A DNA stretch of 64,000 nucleotides from Candidatus Pantoea gossypiicola (GTDB lineage Bacteria; Pseudomonadota; Gammaproteobacteria; Enterobacterales; Enterobacteriaceae). The stretch spans positions 43,343-107,342 of the forward strand of contig NZ_VWVM01000018.1 in NCBI RefSeq assembly GCF_008632075.1, read 5' to 3'. The notes beneath the pieces are model-generated. The model ran no database searches and had not been told where the DNA came from. It was given only the letters and a program-made list of their open reading frames with translations. Shown here piece by piece: positions 40,841 through 49,267 of the stretch. The position numbers and the translations under genes were made by a program. Numbering within the stretch: the stretch's first letter is position 1; every line of letters starts with the position of its first letter.

Positions 40841-40870
40841 AGGCGGTCAAAGCGACCGCCTGTGTTTTTT
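40841..40870 (+). terminator. Terminator between yidC and mnmE, possibly an mnmE leader attenuator
   Basis: AGGCGGTC / GACCGCCT form an 8-bp stem with a 5-base loop (AAAGC), then GTGTTTTTT. Only 17 bases separate the T-run from the mnmE ATG, which leaves no room for a promoter between them. A second hairpin, GCGGGA-GTCA-TCCCGC (40806-40821), lies just upstream. Confidence 0.85.
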
Positions 40871-40887
40871 GTAGCGAGAGAAAATTT

Positions 40888-42252
40888 ATGAGCCACAGCG
40901 ATACCATTGTTGCCCAGGCAACACCGCCCGGACGCGGCGGCGTCGGCATTCTGCGCGTCTCTGGCGCGCAGGCGGCAGAGGTCGCCCGCCAGCTGCTGGG
41001 TAAACTGCCTAAGCCGCGATACGCCGATTACCTGCCGTTCACGGACAGCGACGGCAGCGTGCTGGATCAGGGCATTGCGCTGTGGTTTCCTGGCCCAAAT
41101 TCCTTTACCGGTGAAGATGTTCTTGAGCTGCAGGGCCACGGCGGCCCGGTTATCCTCGACCTGCTGCTGAAGCGCATCGTGGCGCTGCCGGGTGTGCGTA
41201 TCGCGCAGCCGGGTGAGTTTTCAGAGCGTGCGTTCCTGAATGACAAGCTCGATCTGGCGCAGGCCGAAGCGATTGCCGACCTGATTGATGCCAGCTCTGA
41301 GCAGGCGGCGCGTTCGGCCGTGAACTCGCTGCAGGGCGCGTTCTCCATCCGGGTCAATCATCTTGTGGAAGCACTCACTCACCTGCGCATCTATGTCGAA
41401 GCCGCTATCGACTTCCCGGATGAGGAGATCGACTTCCTCTCTGACGGCCGAATCGAAGCGCAGTTGAATACGGTGATTGGGGACCTGGATGCGGTCCGTG
41501 CCGAAGCGCGTCAGGGCAGCCTGCTGCGTGAAGGGATGAAAGTGGTGATTGCGGGCCGGCCTAATGCGGGCAAATCGAGCCTGCTGAATGCGCTGGCGGG
41601 CCGTGAAGCTGCGATCGTAACGGACATTGCGGGCACCACCCGTGACGTACTGCGTGAACATATTCATATAGATGGCATGCCGCTGCATATCATCGACACC
41701 GCGGGTCTGCGTGAGGCCAGCGACGAAGTCGAACGCATCGGGATTGAGCGTGCCTGGCAGGAGATTGAACAGGCGGATCGCGTGCTGTTTATGGTGGATG
41801 GCACCACCACCGATGCCACCGAAGCGGCGGCTATCTGGCCCGATTTTGTCTCCCGTCTGCCGCCGGAGCTGCCGATTACCGTGGTTCGCAACAAGGCGGA
41901 TGTCACCGGTGAGCCTCTCGGCCTGACAGAAGTAAACGGTCACTCACTGATTCGCCTGTCGGCACGCACCAGCGAGGGCATTGATGCACTGCGGGATCAC
42001 CTGAAGCAGAGCATGGGCTTCGCGGGCAATATGGAAGGCGGCTTCCTGGCGCGTCGCCGTCATCTGCAGGCGCTGGAGTTAGCGGCCACACACTTACAGC
42101 AGGGGAAAGCGCAGCTGCTCGGTGCCCGGGCTGGTGAGTTACTGGCGGAGGAGTTGCGTGTTGCTCAGCAGGCGTTAAGCGAGATCACCGGCGAGTTCAC
42201 CTCTGACGATTTGCTGGGCCGTATCTTCTCCAGCTTCTGTATCGGTAAATAG
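40888..42252 (+). CDS. mnmE: tRNA uridine-5-carboxymethylaminomethyl modification GTPase MnmE
   Basis: MnmE, with MnmG, modifies the wobble uridine of several tRNAs (cmnm5U/mnm5U) using a folate one-carbon unit. The protein has 454 residues. The N-terminal domain carries TPPGRGGVGILRVSG and GPNSFTGEDVLELQGHGGP. The inserted GTPase domain has G1 GRPNAGKSSLLNAL, G2 GTTRDVLREH, G3 DTAGLRE and G4 NKAD. The C-terminal CIGK holds the catalytic Cys451. The start follows GAGAG. In E. coli tnaCAB follows; it is absent here. Confidence 0.98.
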   Translation: MSHSDTIVAQATPPGRGGVGILRVSGAQAAEVARQLLGKLPKPRYADYLPFTDSDGSVLDQGIALWFPGPNSFTGEDVLELQGHGGPVILDLLLKRIVALPGVRIAQPGEFSERAFLNDKLDLAQAEAIADLIDASSEQAARSAVNSLQGAFSIRVNHLVEALTHLRIYVEAAIDFPDEEIDFLSDGRIEAQLNTVIGDLDAVRAEARQGSLLREGMKVVIAGRPNAGKSSLLNALAGREAAIVTDIAGTTRDVLREHIHIDGMPLHIIDTAGLREASDEVERIGIERAWQEIEQADRVLFMVDGTTTDATEAAAIWPDFVSRLPPELPITVVRNKADVTGEPLGLTEVNGHSLIRLSARTSEGIDALRDHLKQSMGFAGNMEGGFLARRRHLQALELAATHLQQGKAQLLGARAGELLAEELRVAQQALSEITGEFTSDDLLGRIFSSFCIGK

Positions 42253-42516
42253 CTTTATGGGCCTGGCGGCAACGCGCTGTCAGGCCTGATTTCCCGCCTC
42301 GCTGCCTCCCCTGGTATTCCTGCCGCTGCGTTGATTCTTGCTGATATGTTATTTTGCGGCGGCACCGCGTTGTCGTATAACGGTAGACGCGCCGATCTGA
42401 CGTGCGGCTATGATCGCGGTAAGTGAACCCCGCCTCATCAAGCCGTGTCGGACCGGGCGCAAACCCACGACGTGAACACCGTCAGGCGAACTTTTTGCCT
42501 GAAAAAGGAGAGTTGC

Positions 42517-43107
42517 ATGAGTACACCGCTCGACACTGCCGCACTGGATACCCTGTTTAATGACGCCCGCACCCACAGTTACTGGCAGGATAAGCCGGTC
42601 GATAACGCTCTGCTGGAACAGCTTTATACCTTAACGGCGCTGGGTCCAACCTCGGCGAACTGCCTGCCTGCACGTTTTGTTTTCATCACCTCGGCGGAAG
42701 GAAAAGAGAAGCTGAAACCGGCCCTCTCGTCCGGCAATCTGGACAAAACCATGAGCGCACCGGTCACGGTGATCGTGGCCTGGGACCGTGAGTTCTATGA
42801 GCAGCTGCCTGCGCTGTTCCCGCATGCGGATGCGCGCAGCTGGTTCACCGGCAGCCCGGAAGCGGCGAAAGAGACTGCTTTCCGTAACAGCAGCCTGCAG
42901 GCGGGTTACCTGATTCTGGCGGCCCGTTCGCTTGGGCTGGATGCCGGTCCGATGTCCGGTTTTGATCCGGCCAAAGTCAATGACGCCTTTTTCCCCGACG
43001 GTCAGTATCAGGTTAACCTGCTGATTAACCTCGGTTACGGTGAGGCGTCAAAACTGCATCCGCGCCTGCCGCGCCTGAGCTTTGAGCAGGCAAGCCGCTT
43101 CGCCTGA
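42517..43107 (+). CDS. RutE-like nitroreductase-family reductase
   Basis: The 196-residue protein belongs to the flavin-dependent nitroreductase family and matches E. coli RutE (malonic semialdehyde reductase of pyrimidine breakdown, same length) closely: GPTSANCLPARFVF, EKLKPALSSGNLDKT, APVTVIVAWDREFYE, HADARSWFTGSPEAAKETAF, RNSSLQAGYLILAARSLGLD and AGPMSGFDP. No other rut genes are nearby, so it may act in a different pathway, reducing toxic aldehydes or quinone-like compounds. The ATG at 42517 has AAGGAG 6 bases upstream; the frame is open from 42445. The 264 bp between mnmE and this gene hold no other gene I can support. Confidence 0.85.
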   Translation: MSTPLDTAALDTLFNDARTHSYWQDKPVDNALLEQLYTLTALGPTSANCLPARFVFITSAEGKEKLKPALSSGNLDKTMSAPVTVIVAWDREFYEQLPALFPHADARSWFTGSPEAAKETAFRNSSLQAGYLILAARSLGLDAGPMSGFDPAKVNDAFFPDGQYQVNLLINLGYGEASKLHPRLPRLSFEQASRFA

Positions 43108-43286
43108 TGCGGCCAGCGTCGCGATTCTGATCGCGGCGCGTAACGCTGCTCCATTCCCGCCAGCCTGCGCTGCCTGATCATCCTATTCTGAATTTAACCC
43201 AATCAGCGCTGTTGCCGGGTGCATTAAGGTAAGAAAATTCCTACAATGCCTCTGATGATTATCTGACCATTTTCACGGAGCGACAG

Positions 43287-44036
43287 ATGGCTGGTCATTT
43301 TGTACGCTGGACGGGCGATCCCGGCTTTCCGGCTAAACAGATGTGTATTCCCCAGGCGATTACCGACACGGCCCAGCAGTTTGCTGACAAACGCCGTGGG
43401 CGATTCCTTGCCGCGCGTACCCTGCTGGCGCAGCTGATGCTGCGAATTTATGGTATCCATGAGCTGCCACGTCTGATCGTTCAGAGCAACGGACGCCCCG
43501 TGTTTGCTGACAGCGATCTGCCCGATTTCAGCATTGCCTATGCGGGCAATACAGTGGGGGTATTGCTGGCTGAAGAGGGTGGACGTGCCGGTCTGGATAT
43601 GGAGATTGTGCATGCGCGGAGCCGTCAGACTCAGGAGCAGCTGATTCAGGGATTAACGTCGGGCGAAATTGCCTGGATTAATGCCCAGCAGGATGCGATG
43701 GAAGCGGTGACGCAAATCTGGACGTTGCGCCAGAGCATTCTCAAGCTGACAGGAGAAGGCGATTGGGGACTGGATTCGCTGCGCCTGTTGCCGGGTGCCG
43801 GTCGGCTGCGATCGTCACTCTATCCCGACATTCAGGTGGTGTGTGATGCGGAACCCATGCTGGTCTGGTCGTGTGCGCTGTCGTCTGCGACCCAGCGGCT
43901 GTACCTGTGGGAGATGGATAACGCTTTTGAATGGCGTGCATTACGCGAAATCGAGATGGGTAAACCCAACATCGGGCCTCATGCCCTTCGGCTGACCAGT
44001 CTGCCCCGCGAGCGCAATCTGCATCCTGAAATGTAA
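43287..44036 (+). CDS. yieE: YieE-type phosphopantetheinyl transferase-like protein, degenerate motif
   Basis: The 249-residue protein matches E. coli YieE in length and pattern: RFLAARTLLAQLMLRIYGIH, PDFSIAYAGNTVGVLLAEEG, AGLDMEIVHAR and MLVWSCALSSATQRLYLWEM. The first metal-binding motif of Sfp-type transferases (GxDxE) is present as GLDME, but the second motif, usually WxxKES, reads WTLRQSILKLTG, so the Lys-Glu pair is replaced by Leu-Arg. Catalysis is therefore doubtful; E. coli YieE, as I recall, has the same change. The gene converges on adeP, as yieE and adeP are neighbours in E. coli. The start has CGGAG 8 bases upstream. Confidence 0.85.
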   Translation: MAGHFVRWTGDPGFPAKQMCIPQAITDTAQQFADKRRGRFLAARTLLAQLMLRIYGIHELPRLIVQSNGRPVFADSDLPDFSIAYAGNTVGVLLAEEGGRAGLDMEIVHARSRQTQEQLIQGLTSGEIAWINAQQDAMEAVTQIWTLRQSILKLTGEGDWGLDSLRLLPGAGRLRSSLYPDIQVVCDAEPMLVWSCALSSATQRLYLWEMDNAFEWRALREIEMGKPNIGPHALRLTSLPRERNLHPEM

Positions 44037-44062
44037 AAAGCCGCAACCGGTGGGTTGCGGCT
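44035..44062 (-). terminator. Terminator between yieE and adeP
   Basis: AGCCGCAACC / GGTTGCGGCT form a perfect 10-bp stem with a 4-base loop, followed on the minus strand by five T. It closes adeP and can also stop yieE transcription. Confidence 0.88.
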
Positions 44063-44072
44063 CTGAGTGCGC

Positions 44073-45386
44073 TTAGTGCGCGTCGATAAAGACAATCTTC
44101 AGCACAAACAGCAGCGCAACAATCACCACGCAGGGGCTGATCTCACGCCAGCGGCCGGTGCCGAGTTTCATGACACAGTAAGCAATGAACCCCAGCGCAA
44201 TCCCCTCGGTGATGGAAAAGCTGAACGGCATCATGGCGGCGGTGACAAATGCCGGAACGGATTCGGTTAAATCATCCCAGCGCACCCGCGCCAGGCTGGC
44301 TGTCATTAATACACCCACGTAAATCAGCGCGCCCGCGGCGGCATAAGATGGCACCATGGCGGCCAGCGGTGACAGGAAGGTCACCAGCAGGAACAGCAGG
44401 CCGGTGACTACAGCCATCAGGCCGGTGCGGCCACCAATCGCCACGCCTGAGGTGCTCTCGATATAGGCGGTCACCGATGACGTGCCTGCCAGCGCGCCGC
44501 TCACGGAACTGATGCTGTCGACATAAAGCGCCTGCTGCATCCGCGGGAAGGTGCCGGTTTCATCGGTCAGTCCCGCTTTGTCGGTGACGCCAATCAGCGT
44601 GCCGGACGAGTCGAACAGATTGACCAGCATAAAGGAGAAGATGACGCCCGCCATGCCAATGTTAAACGCGCCTTTGATATCGACCTGACCGACCACCGAA
44701 GTAATCGAAGGCGGCGCTGAAAACAGACCAACAAACTTCACGTCGCCCAGCATCCAGCCAATAGCGGTGGTGATCACCATCGAGATCAGCACCGCCGCGT
44801 GGATATTACGTGATGCCAGAATGGCGATAATAAAGAAGCCCAGTGCGCCCAGCAGCACGCTGTGCGAGGTCAGATTACCCACCGCCACCAGGGTATCGGG
44901 ATTTGGCACGATAATACCGGCATTCTTCAGCCCCATCATGGCGATAAACAGACCGATACCGGCGGTAATGCCAACGCGCAGGCTCAGCGGGATATTGGCA
45001 ATCATCCAGTAGCGAACCCGCAGCAGGGTCAGGATCAGCAGGCCGACCGCACCCCAGAAGATCGCGCCCATACCGACCTGCCACGAATAACCCATCGCCC
45101 CGACGACGACAAAGGCGAAGAAGGCGTTCAGCCCCATTGCAGGGGCCAGCGCTACCGGCAGATTGGCAAACAGTCCCATCAGAATGCTGCCGAAGGCGGC
45201 AATCAGACAGGTGGTCACAAACACCGCCTGGGTATCCATACCGGCGACGCCGAGGATCTGCGGGTTGACGAAGACGATATAGACCATCGTCAGAAAGGTG
45301 GTGATACCCGCGATCACTTCAGTGCGCACCGTGGTGCCATGTTCCTGCAGCCTGAAGATGCGCTGCAAAACGCCTTGCTTGCTCAT
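44073..45386 (-). CDS. adeP: Adenine permease AdeP (AzgA-type NCS2)
   Basis: This is a proton-coupled purine transporter of the inner membrane with about 13 hydrophobic segments and 437 residues (E. coli AdeP/YieG 445). Marks include HGTTVRTEVIAGITTFLTMV, VYIVFVNPQILGVAGMDTQA, NLPVALAPAMGLNAFFAFVV, FSFMLVNLFDSSGTLIGVTD and GTSSVTAYIESTSGVAIGGR. The C-terminus KIVFIDAH is the same as in E. coli. I chose the ATG at 45386 because GGATGG precedes it and it gives the family start; the frame is open to 45512. It is divergent from yieH with 152 bp between starts. I saw no purine riboswitch in that gap. Confidence 0.93.
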   Translation of the reverse strand: MSKQGVLQRIFRLQEHGTTVRTEVIAGITTFLTMVYIVFVNPQILGVAGMDTQAVFVTTCLIAAFGSILMGLFANLPVALAPAMGLNAFFAFVVVGAMGYSWQVGMGAIFWGAVGLLILTLLRVRYWMIANIPLSLRVGITAGIGLFIAMMGLKNAGIIVPNPDTLVAVGNLTSHSVLLGALGFFIIAILASRNIHAAVLISMVITTAIGWMLGDVKFVGLFSAPPSITSVVGQVDIKGAFNIGMAGVIFSFMLVNLFDSSGTLIGVTDKAGLTDETGTFPRMQQALYVDSISSVSGALAGTSSVTAYIESTSGVAIGGRTGLMAVVTGLLFLLVTFLSPLAAMVPSYAAAGALIYVGVLMTASLARVRWDDLTESVPAFVTAAMMPFSFSITEGIALGFIAYCVMKLGTGRWREISPCVVIVALLFVLKIVFIDAH

Positions 45387-45538
45387 GCCATCCATCCAGA
45401 AGAAAAAATCATCGGCGCGTATCCTGGCGATTTTACCGGGGCAATACAATGATTTTTCGCAACCGATTGCCAGTCTCGCAATCTGCGCTGAGTGCGGTAG
45501 AGTGTGGAGCACACCCCTGAATCGAAGGATAGAGTCTG

Positions 45539-46198
45539 ATGTCAGTAGAATGCGTCTTTTTTGATTGCGATGGCACGCTGGTGGACAGTGAGTTGCTCTG
45601 CACCCAGGCCTACGTCAACACTTTTGCCCGTTATGGTCTGGCGCTGTCGCTGCAGCAGATGTTTGAAAAGTATAAGGGCGTCAAACTCTACGACATCATT
45701 CGTGACGTGGGCGACGCGCATCAGGTGTCGCTGCCGATGGAAGAGGTGGAGACCGCCTATCGCGCGGAGGTCGCGCGACTGTTTGATCTGCAACTGAAAC
45801 CGATCTCAGGCGCAAAAGCGCTGGTTGAGCAGATCAAAGTGCCGATGTGCGTGGTCTCAAACGGGACGGTAAAAAAGATGCAGCACTCGCTGGGCTTAAC
45901 CGGCATGCTGCCGCTGTTTGCCGAACACCTCTATAGCGGTTATGACATTCTGCACTGGAAGCCCGATCCGGAGCTGATGTATCACGCGGCGGAACAGATG
46001 CAGGTGCCGATTGAGCGCTGCATTCTGGTGGATGACTCCGAAGCGGGCGCCCGCGCCGGTATTGCCGCCGGGATCCCCGTCTACTACTACTGTGCTGATC
46101 CGCACAACCCTGAACTGGACCATCCGCTGGTGACGCGCTTCGACGACATGGCGCAGCTACCTGCGTTGTGGCGCGCCCGTGGCTGGGATCTGGTGTAG
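45539..46198 (+). CDS. yieH: HAD-family 6-phosphogluconate phosphatase YieH
   Basis: YieH is a cytoplasmic HAD hydrolase that dephosphorylates 6-phosphogluconate and phosphoenolpyruvate in E. coli. The protein has 219 residues. Motif I is VFFDCDGTLVDSE with Asp9 and Asp11, motif II is CVVSNGTVKKM, motif III Lys is in HWKPDPELMYHAAEQMQV, and motif IV is CILVDDSEAGARAGIAAGIP. It stands next to adeP as in E. coli. The downstream AraC-type gene begins 12 bp after the stop, so read-through is likely. Confidence 0.92.
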   Translation: MSVECVFFDCDGTLVDSELLCTQAYVNTFARYGLALSLQQMFEKYKGVKLYDIIRDVGDAHQVSLPMEEVETAYRAEVARLFDLQLKPISGAKALVEQIKVPMCVVSNGTVKKMQHSLGLTGMLPLFAEHLYSGYDILHWKPDPELMYHAAEQMQVPIERCILVDDSEAGARAGIAAGIPVYYYCADPHNPELDHPLVTRFDDMAQLPALWRARGWDLV

Positions 46199-46210
46199 CG
46201 TGGACCAGGT

Positions 46211-47143
46211 ATGACGCATACCGTCTGGTTTTTAACCCTGCCTGGCGTCATGGTGCTGGATCTGACCGGTCCGGCCGAGACGCTGAAGCTGGCAGGCGAT
46301 CGCTTTTCGCTGCGCTACATTGGCCCGCAGCCGGAGGTGGTCTGTTCCACCGGTATGACTATTGGCAGCATCGAACCCTTGCCGGAGCAGTTGCCCGCCG
46401 GGAGCCTGCTGGTGGTGCCGGGCGTCTATGACTCGCAGATCTGTTATGCCACACCGCAGGCTGCAGAAGCACGCGACTGGCTGATGCGGCAGCACGCCGC
46501 GCTGCGCGCGCAGACCTTTATGCTGGTCTGCGTCTGCTCGGGTGCGTTGCTGGCAGCGCAGGCGGGTATGCTCGATGACGTGCCCTGCACCACCCATCAT
46601 GATGTCATTGCCCGTCTGAAAGCGGCCGCCCCGCGTGCACGGGTGCAGGAGAACCGGGTATTTGTCGGGCATGAGAATATCTGGACCAGCGCGGGCATCA
46701 CGGCGGGGATCGACCTGGCGCTGCATCTGGTGAATCAGCTCTGCGATACGCCTGCCGCGCTGGCCGTGGCAAGGGAAATGGTGGTCTGGTTCCGCCGCGC
46801 CGGTGACGACCCGCAGCTTTCACCCTGGCTGCGTTACCGCAACCACCTGCATCCGGCCATTCATCGGGCGCAGGATCTGATGATTGCCCATCCTGAACAC
46901 GGCTGGACGCTGACCGAGCTGGCCGGGCGCGTCCACGTCAGCAGCCGTCATCTGGCGCGGCTGTTTCGTCAGCATCTGGGGATCAGCGTGCGGGAATACC
47001 ATGAGCAGCTGCGGGTTGGCGTGGCGCGCCAGCGTCAGCAGCAGGGTGAATCCGCTGAGAAAGCGGCGCTGGCGGCGGGGTTTTCATCGGCGCGCCAGCT
47101 GCGACGCGCCCGCCAGCGGGAAAACGATCAGCTGACGAAGTGA
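46211..47143 (+). CDS. GlxA-like AraC-family regulator with DJ-1/PfpI domain
   Basis: The 310-residue protein has an N-terminal DJ-1/PfpI (class I amidotransferase-like) domain (about 1-180) with VMVLDLTGPAETLKLAG and the nucleophile-elbow-like CVCSGALLAAQAGMLDD, and a C-terminal AraC helix-turn-helix pair (about 215-300: WTLTELAGRVHVSSRHLARL, HLGISVREYHEQLRV). Such proteins respond to small molecules and often regulate genes beside them. The target is unknown. The C-terminal second helix-turn-helix is rather diverged (AALAAGFSSARQLRRAR). It follows yieH by 12 bp, and its end overlaps the convergent wecH by 16 bp. Confidence 0.85.
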   Translation: MTHTVWFLTLPGVMVLDLTGPAETLKLAGDRFSLRYIGPQPEVVCSTGMTIGSIEPLPEQLPAGSLLVVPGVYDSQICYATPQAAEARDWLMRQHAALRAQTFMLVCVCSGALLAAQAGMLDDVPCTTHHDVIARLKAAAPRARVQENRVFVGHENIWTSAGITAGIDLALHLVNQLCDTPAALAVAREMVVWFRRAGDDPQLSPWLRYRNHLHPAIHRAQDLMIAHPEHGWTLTELAGRVHVSSRHLARLFRQHLGISVREYHEQLRVGVARQRQQQGESAEKAALAAGFSSARQLRRARQRENDQLTK

Positions 47144-48126
47144 CGGGTATCGACGCGTTTCAGCGCCATCCCCAGCAGCAGACTGCCGCCCAGCGTCAGC
47201 CCGAACACCCAGGGCAGATCGAGCCACGGATGCGACATATCATCGTAGTGATGCGTGCGCAGATAGTGAATAAACAGCGCATGAAAGCCGTAGATTGGCA
47301 GTGAATAGCGTGCAATCACGGTAAAACCGGGCAGGGTGCGCTCATTCAGGCTGTTTTTAAATACGATGAGCAGGCTGATCGCCGCGATAAACACCAGCGG
47401 TCCGCAGTAGAGATACCAGGTATCGTTAAACGCCCCGTTGACGATCAGCGCCTTTTTCGTCCCCAGCGTAATGCCAATCACACAGGCGATAAACAGCCCG
47501 AAAGCCAGCGGCGTCAGGCCGCGCCGGGTCGTGTCCATGGTGCCGATCGCCCGTCCCAGCAGGGCATAGAGCAGGTAGTAAATGCTGTCACCGCTGACAT
47601 AGAGGTTAACCGGCAGAAAATGGAACGGACCCAGCGACTGGCTGACCGTATTGGGGTTGGCGAGTACCGCCAGCACCAGCACCAGCAGCGTCACATAGCG
47701 TGCCTGCACGGTTTTTACCTGGATCAGCGGCGACATCAGATAGATGCCAATCAGCGCAAAGAAGAACCACAGGTGATAGAACACGGGCTTCTGCAGCATC
47801 TTCAGGATCGAACGTCCTTCACTGATCGGCGTCAGCCAGGTGATATAGACCAGCGAGACCGCGCTGTAGAACAGCAGACAGAGCACCAGCCGGAGCATAT
47901 GACGCGGCTGGGCGCTACGTTCGCCGAAAAACAGATAGCCGGAGATCATAAAGAACAGCGGAACACAGACGCGTGATGCCGAGTTCAGCAGATTCGCCAC
48001 ATCCCAGGTGGTGCCGGTTACCGCCATCGGCCCGGTGATATACCAGGTGGTGGTGTGAATCACGATCACCATCAGGCAGGCAACCGCGCGTAAATTGTCG
48101 ATCCAGTAAATCTTCTGCTGCGGCAT
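47128..48126 (-). CDS. wecH: Enterobacterial common antigen O-acetyltransferase WecH
   Basis: WecH adds O-acetyl groups to GlcNAc residues of enterobacterial common antigen. The 332-residue protein is an integral-membrane acyltransferase of the acyltransferase-3 family with about ten hydrophobic segments. The family start IYWIDNLRAVACLMVIVIHT contains the conserved catalytic His, followed by VPLFFMISGYLFFGER, and YHLWFFFALIGIYLMSPLIQ. It lies divergent to glyQS, which is also the position of wecH (yiaH) in E. coli. I found no ysaB in between. The 220-bp gap to glyQ holds both promoters. Confidence 0.9.
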   Translation of the reverse strand: MPQQKIYWIDNLRAVACLMVIVIHTTTWYITGPMAVTGTTWDVANLLNSASRVCVPLFFMISGYLFFGERSAQPRHMLRLVLCLLFYSAVSLVYITWLTPISEGRSILKMLQKPVFYHLWFFFALIGIYLMSPLIQVKTVQARYVTLLVLVLAVLANPNTVSQSLGPFHFLPVNLYVSGDSIYYLLYALLGRAIGTMDTTRRGLTPLAFGLFIACVIGITLGTKKALIVNGAFNDTWYLYCGPLVFIAAISLLIVFKNSLNERTLPGFTVIARYSLPIYGFHALFIHYLRTHHYDDMSHPWLDLPWVFGLTLGGSLLLGMALKRVDTRHFVS

Positions 48127-48273
48127 GGCGTCCTCTTGCGCATAGCTCCGTGCGCAAAAGGGTAGTCAAATGCGACCAGAGCAACAACTGCCGCCAGCAG
48201 GATTCGGAGCCATCTGTATGCCAGCGCCCGGCATCACTGCGAAAACGCGCCGGTAGCGCCTGGGATTTACGGC

Positions 48274-48301
48274 TGCACATCGCGCGGTCAAAGGGTATAC
48301 T
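48274..48301 (+). promoter_or_regulatory. Candidate glyQ promoter
   Basis: TGCACA, 16 bases, then TATACT about 46 bases before the glyQ start. The -10 is good and the -35 is moderate. Confidence 0.4.
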
Positions 48302-48346
48302 GTCGGCCTCTTTTTTTAATCTAACCGAAGCGCGTGCACACTCAAC

Positions 48347-49258
48347 ATGCAAAAGTTTGATACCAAAACCTTTCAGGGGCTGATCCTGACCTTGCAGGAT
48401 TACTGGGCGCGTCAGGGCTGCACCATTGTCCAACCGCTGGACATGGAAGTGGGCGCTGGCACTTCACACCCGATGACCTGCCTGCGCGCACTCGGCCCGG
48501 AGCCGATCGCCGCCGCTTATGTGCAGCCATCCCGCCGTCCTACCGATGGCCGCTACGGTGAAAACCCGAACCGTCTGCAGCACTATTACCAGTTTCAGGT
48601 CATCATCAAACCGTCACCGGACAACATTCAGGAGCTCTATCTCGGTTCGCTGAAAGAGCTGGGTATGGATCCGACGGTGCATGACATTCGCTTTGTGGAA
48701 GATAACTGGGAAAACCCGACGCTGGGTGCCTGGGGACTCGGCTGGGAAGTGTGGCTCAACGGCATGGAAGTGACGCAGTTTACCTACTTCCAGCAGGTTG
48801 GCGGCCTGGAGTGTAAGCCGGTGACCGGTGAGATCACCTACGGCCTGGAGCGTCTGGCGATGTATATCCAGGGCGTCGACAGCGTTTACGATCTGGTCTG
48901 GAGCGATGGCCCGCTGGGCAAAACCACCTACGGCGACGTGTTCCATCAGAACGAAGTGGAGCAATCCACCTATAACTTCGAATACGCCGACGTCGACTTC
49001 CTCTTTACCTGCTTCGAGCAGTACGAGAAAGAGGCGCAGCATCTGCTGGCGCTGGAAAAACCGCTGCCACTGCCCGCCTACGAACGCATTCTGAAAGCGG
49101 CGCACAGCTTCAACCTGCTGGATGCCCGCAAAGCGATCTCGGTAACGGAGCGTCAGCGCTATATCCTGCGCATTCGCACCCTGACTAAAGCCGTGGCTGA
49201 AGCTTACTACGCCTCTCGCGAGGCAATGGGCTTCCCGATGTGCAATAACAAAAAGTAA
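48347..49258 (+). CDS. glyQ: Glycyl-tRNA synthetase alpha subunit
   Basis: GlyQ is the catalytic subunit of the alpha2-beta2 glycyl-tRNA synthetase that charges tRNA-Gly. The protein has 303 residues, as in E. coli. The class II core is clear: FQGLILTLQDYWARQGCTIV, EVGAGTSHPMTCLRALGPEP, VQPSRRPTDGRYGENPNRLQ, HYYQFQVIIKPSP and YGLERLAMYIQGVDSVYDLV. glyS follows 9 bp after the stop. Confidence 0.98.
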   Translation: MQKFDTKTFQGLILTLQDYWARQGCTIVQPLDMEVGAGTSHPMTCLRALGPEPIAAAYVQPSRRPTDGRYGENPNRLQHYYQFQVIIKPSPDNIQELYLGSLKELGMDPTVHDIRFVEDNWENPTLGAWGLGWEVWLNGMEVTQFTYFQQVGGLECKPVTGEITYGLERLAMYIQGVDSVYDLVWSDGPLGKTTYGDVFHQNEVEQSTYNFEYADVDFLFTCFEQYEKEAQHLLALEKPLPLPAYERILKAAHSFNLLDARKAISVTERQRYILRIRTLTKAVAEAYYASREAMGFPMCNNKK

Positions 49259-49267
49259 GAGGCAGCC

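Noticed and set aside
42349..42576. 75-residue minus-strand ORF between mnmE and the nitroreductase gene
   Set aside because: Low-complexity shadow that overlaps the real start of the nitroreductase; no ribosome site or recognisable pattern.
43120..43140. CGCGAT-TCTG-ATCGCG hairpin after the nitroreductase gene
   Set aside because: Good stem but no T-run, so I did not call a terminator.
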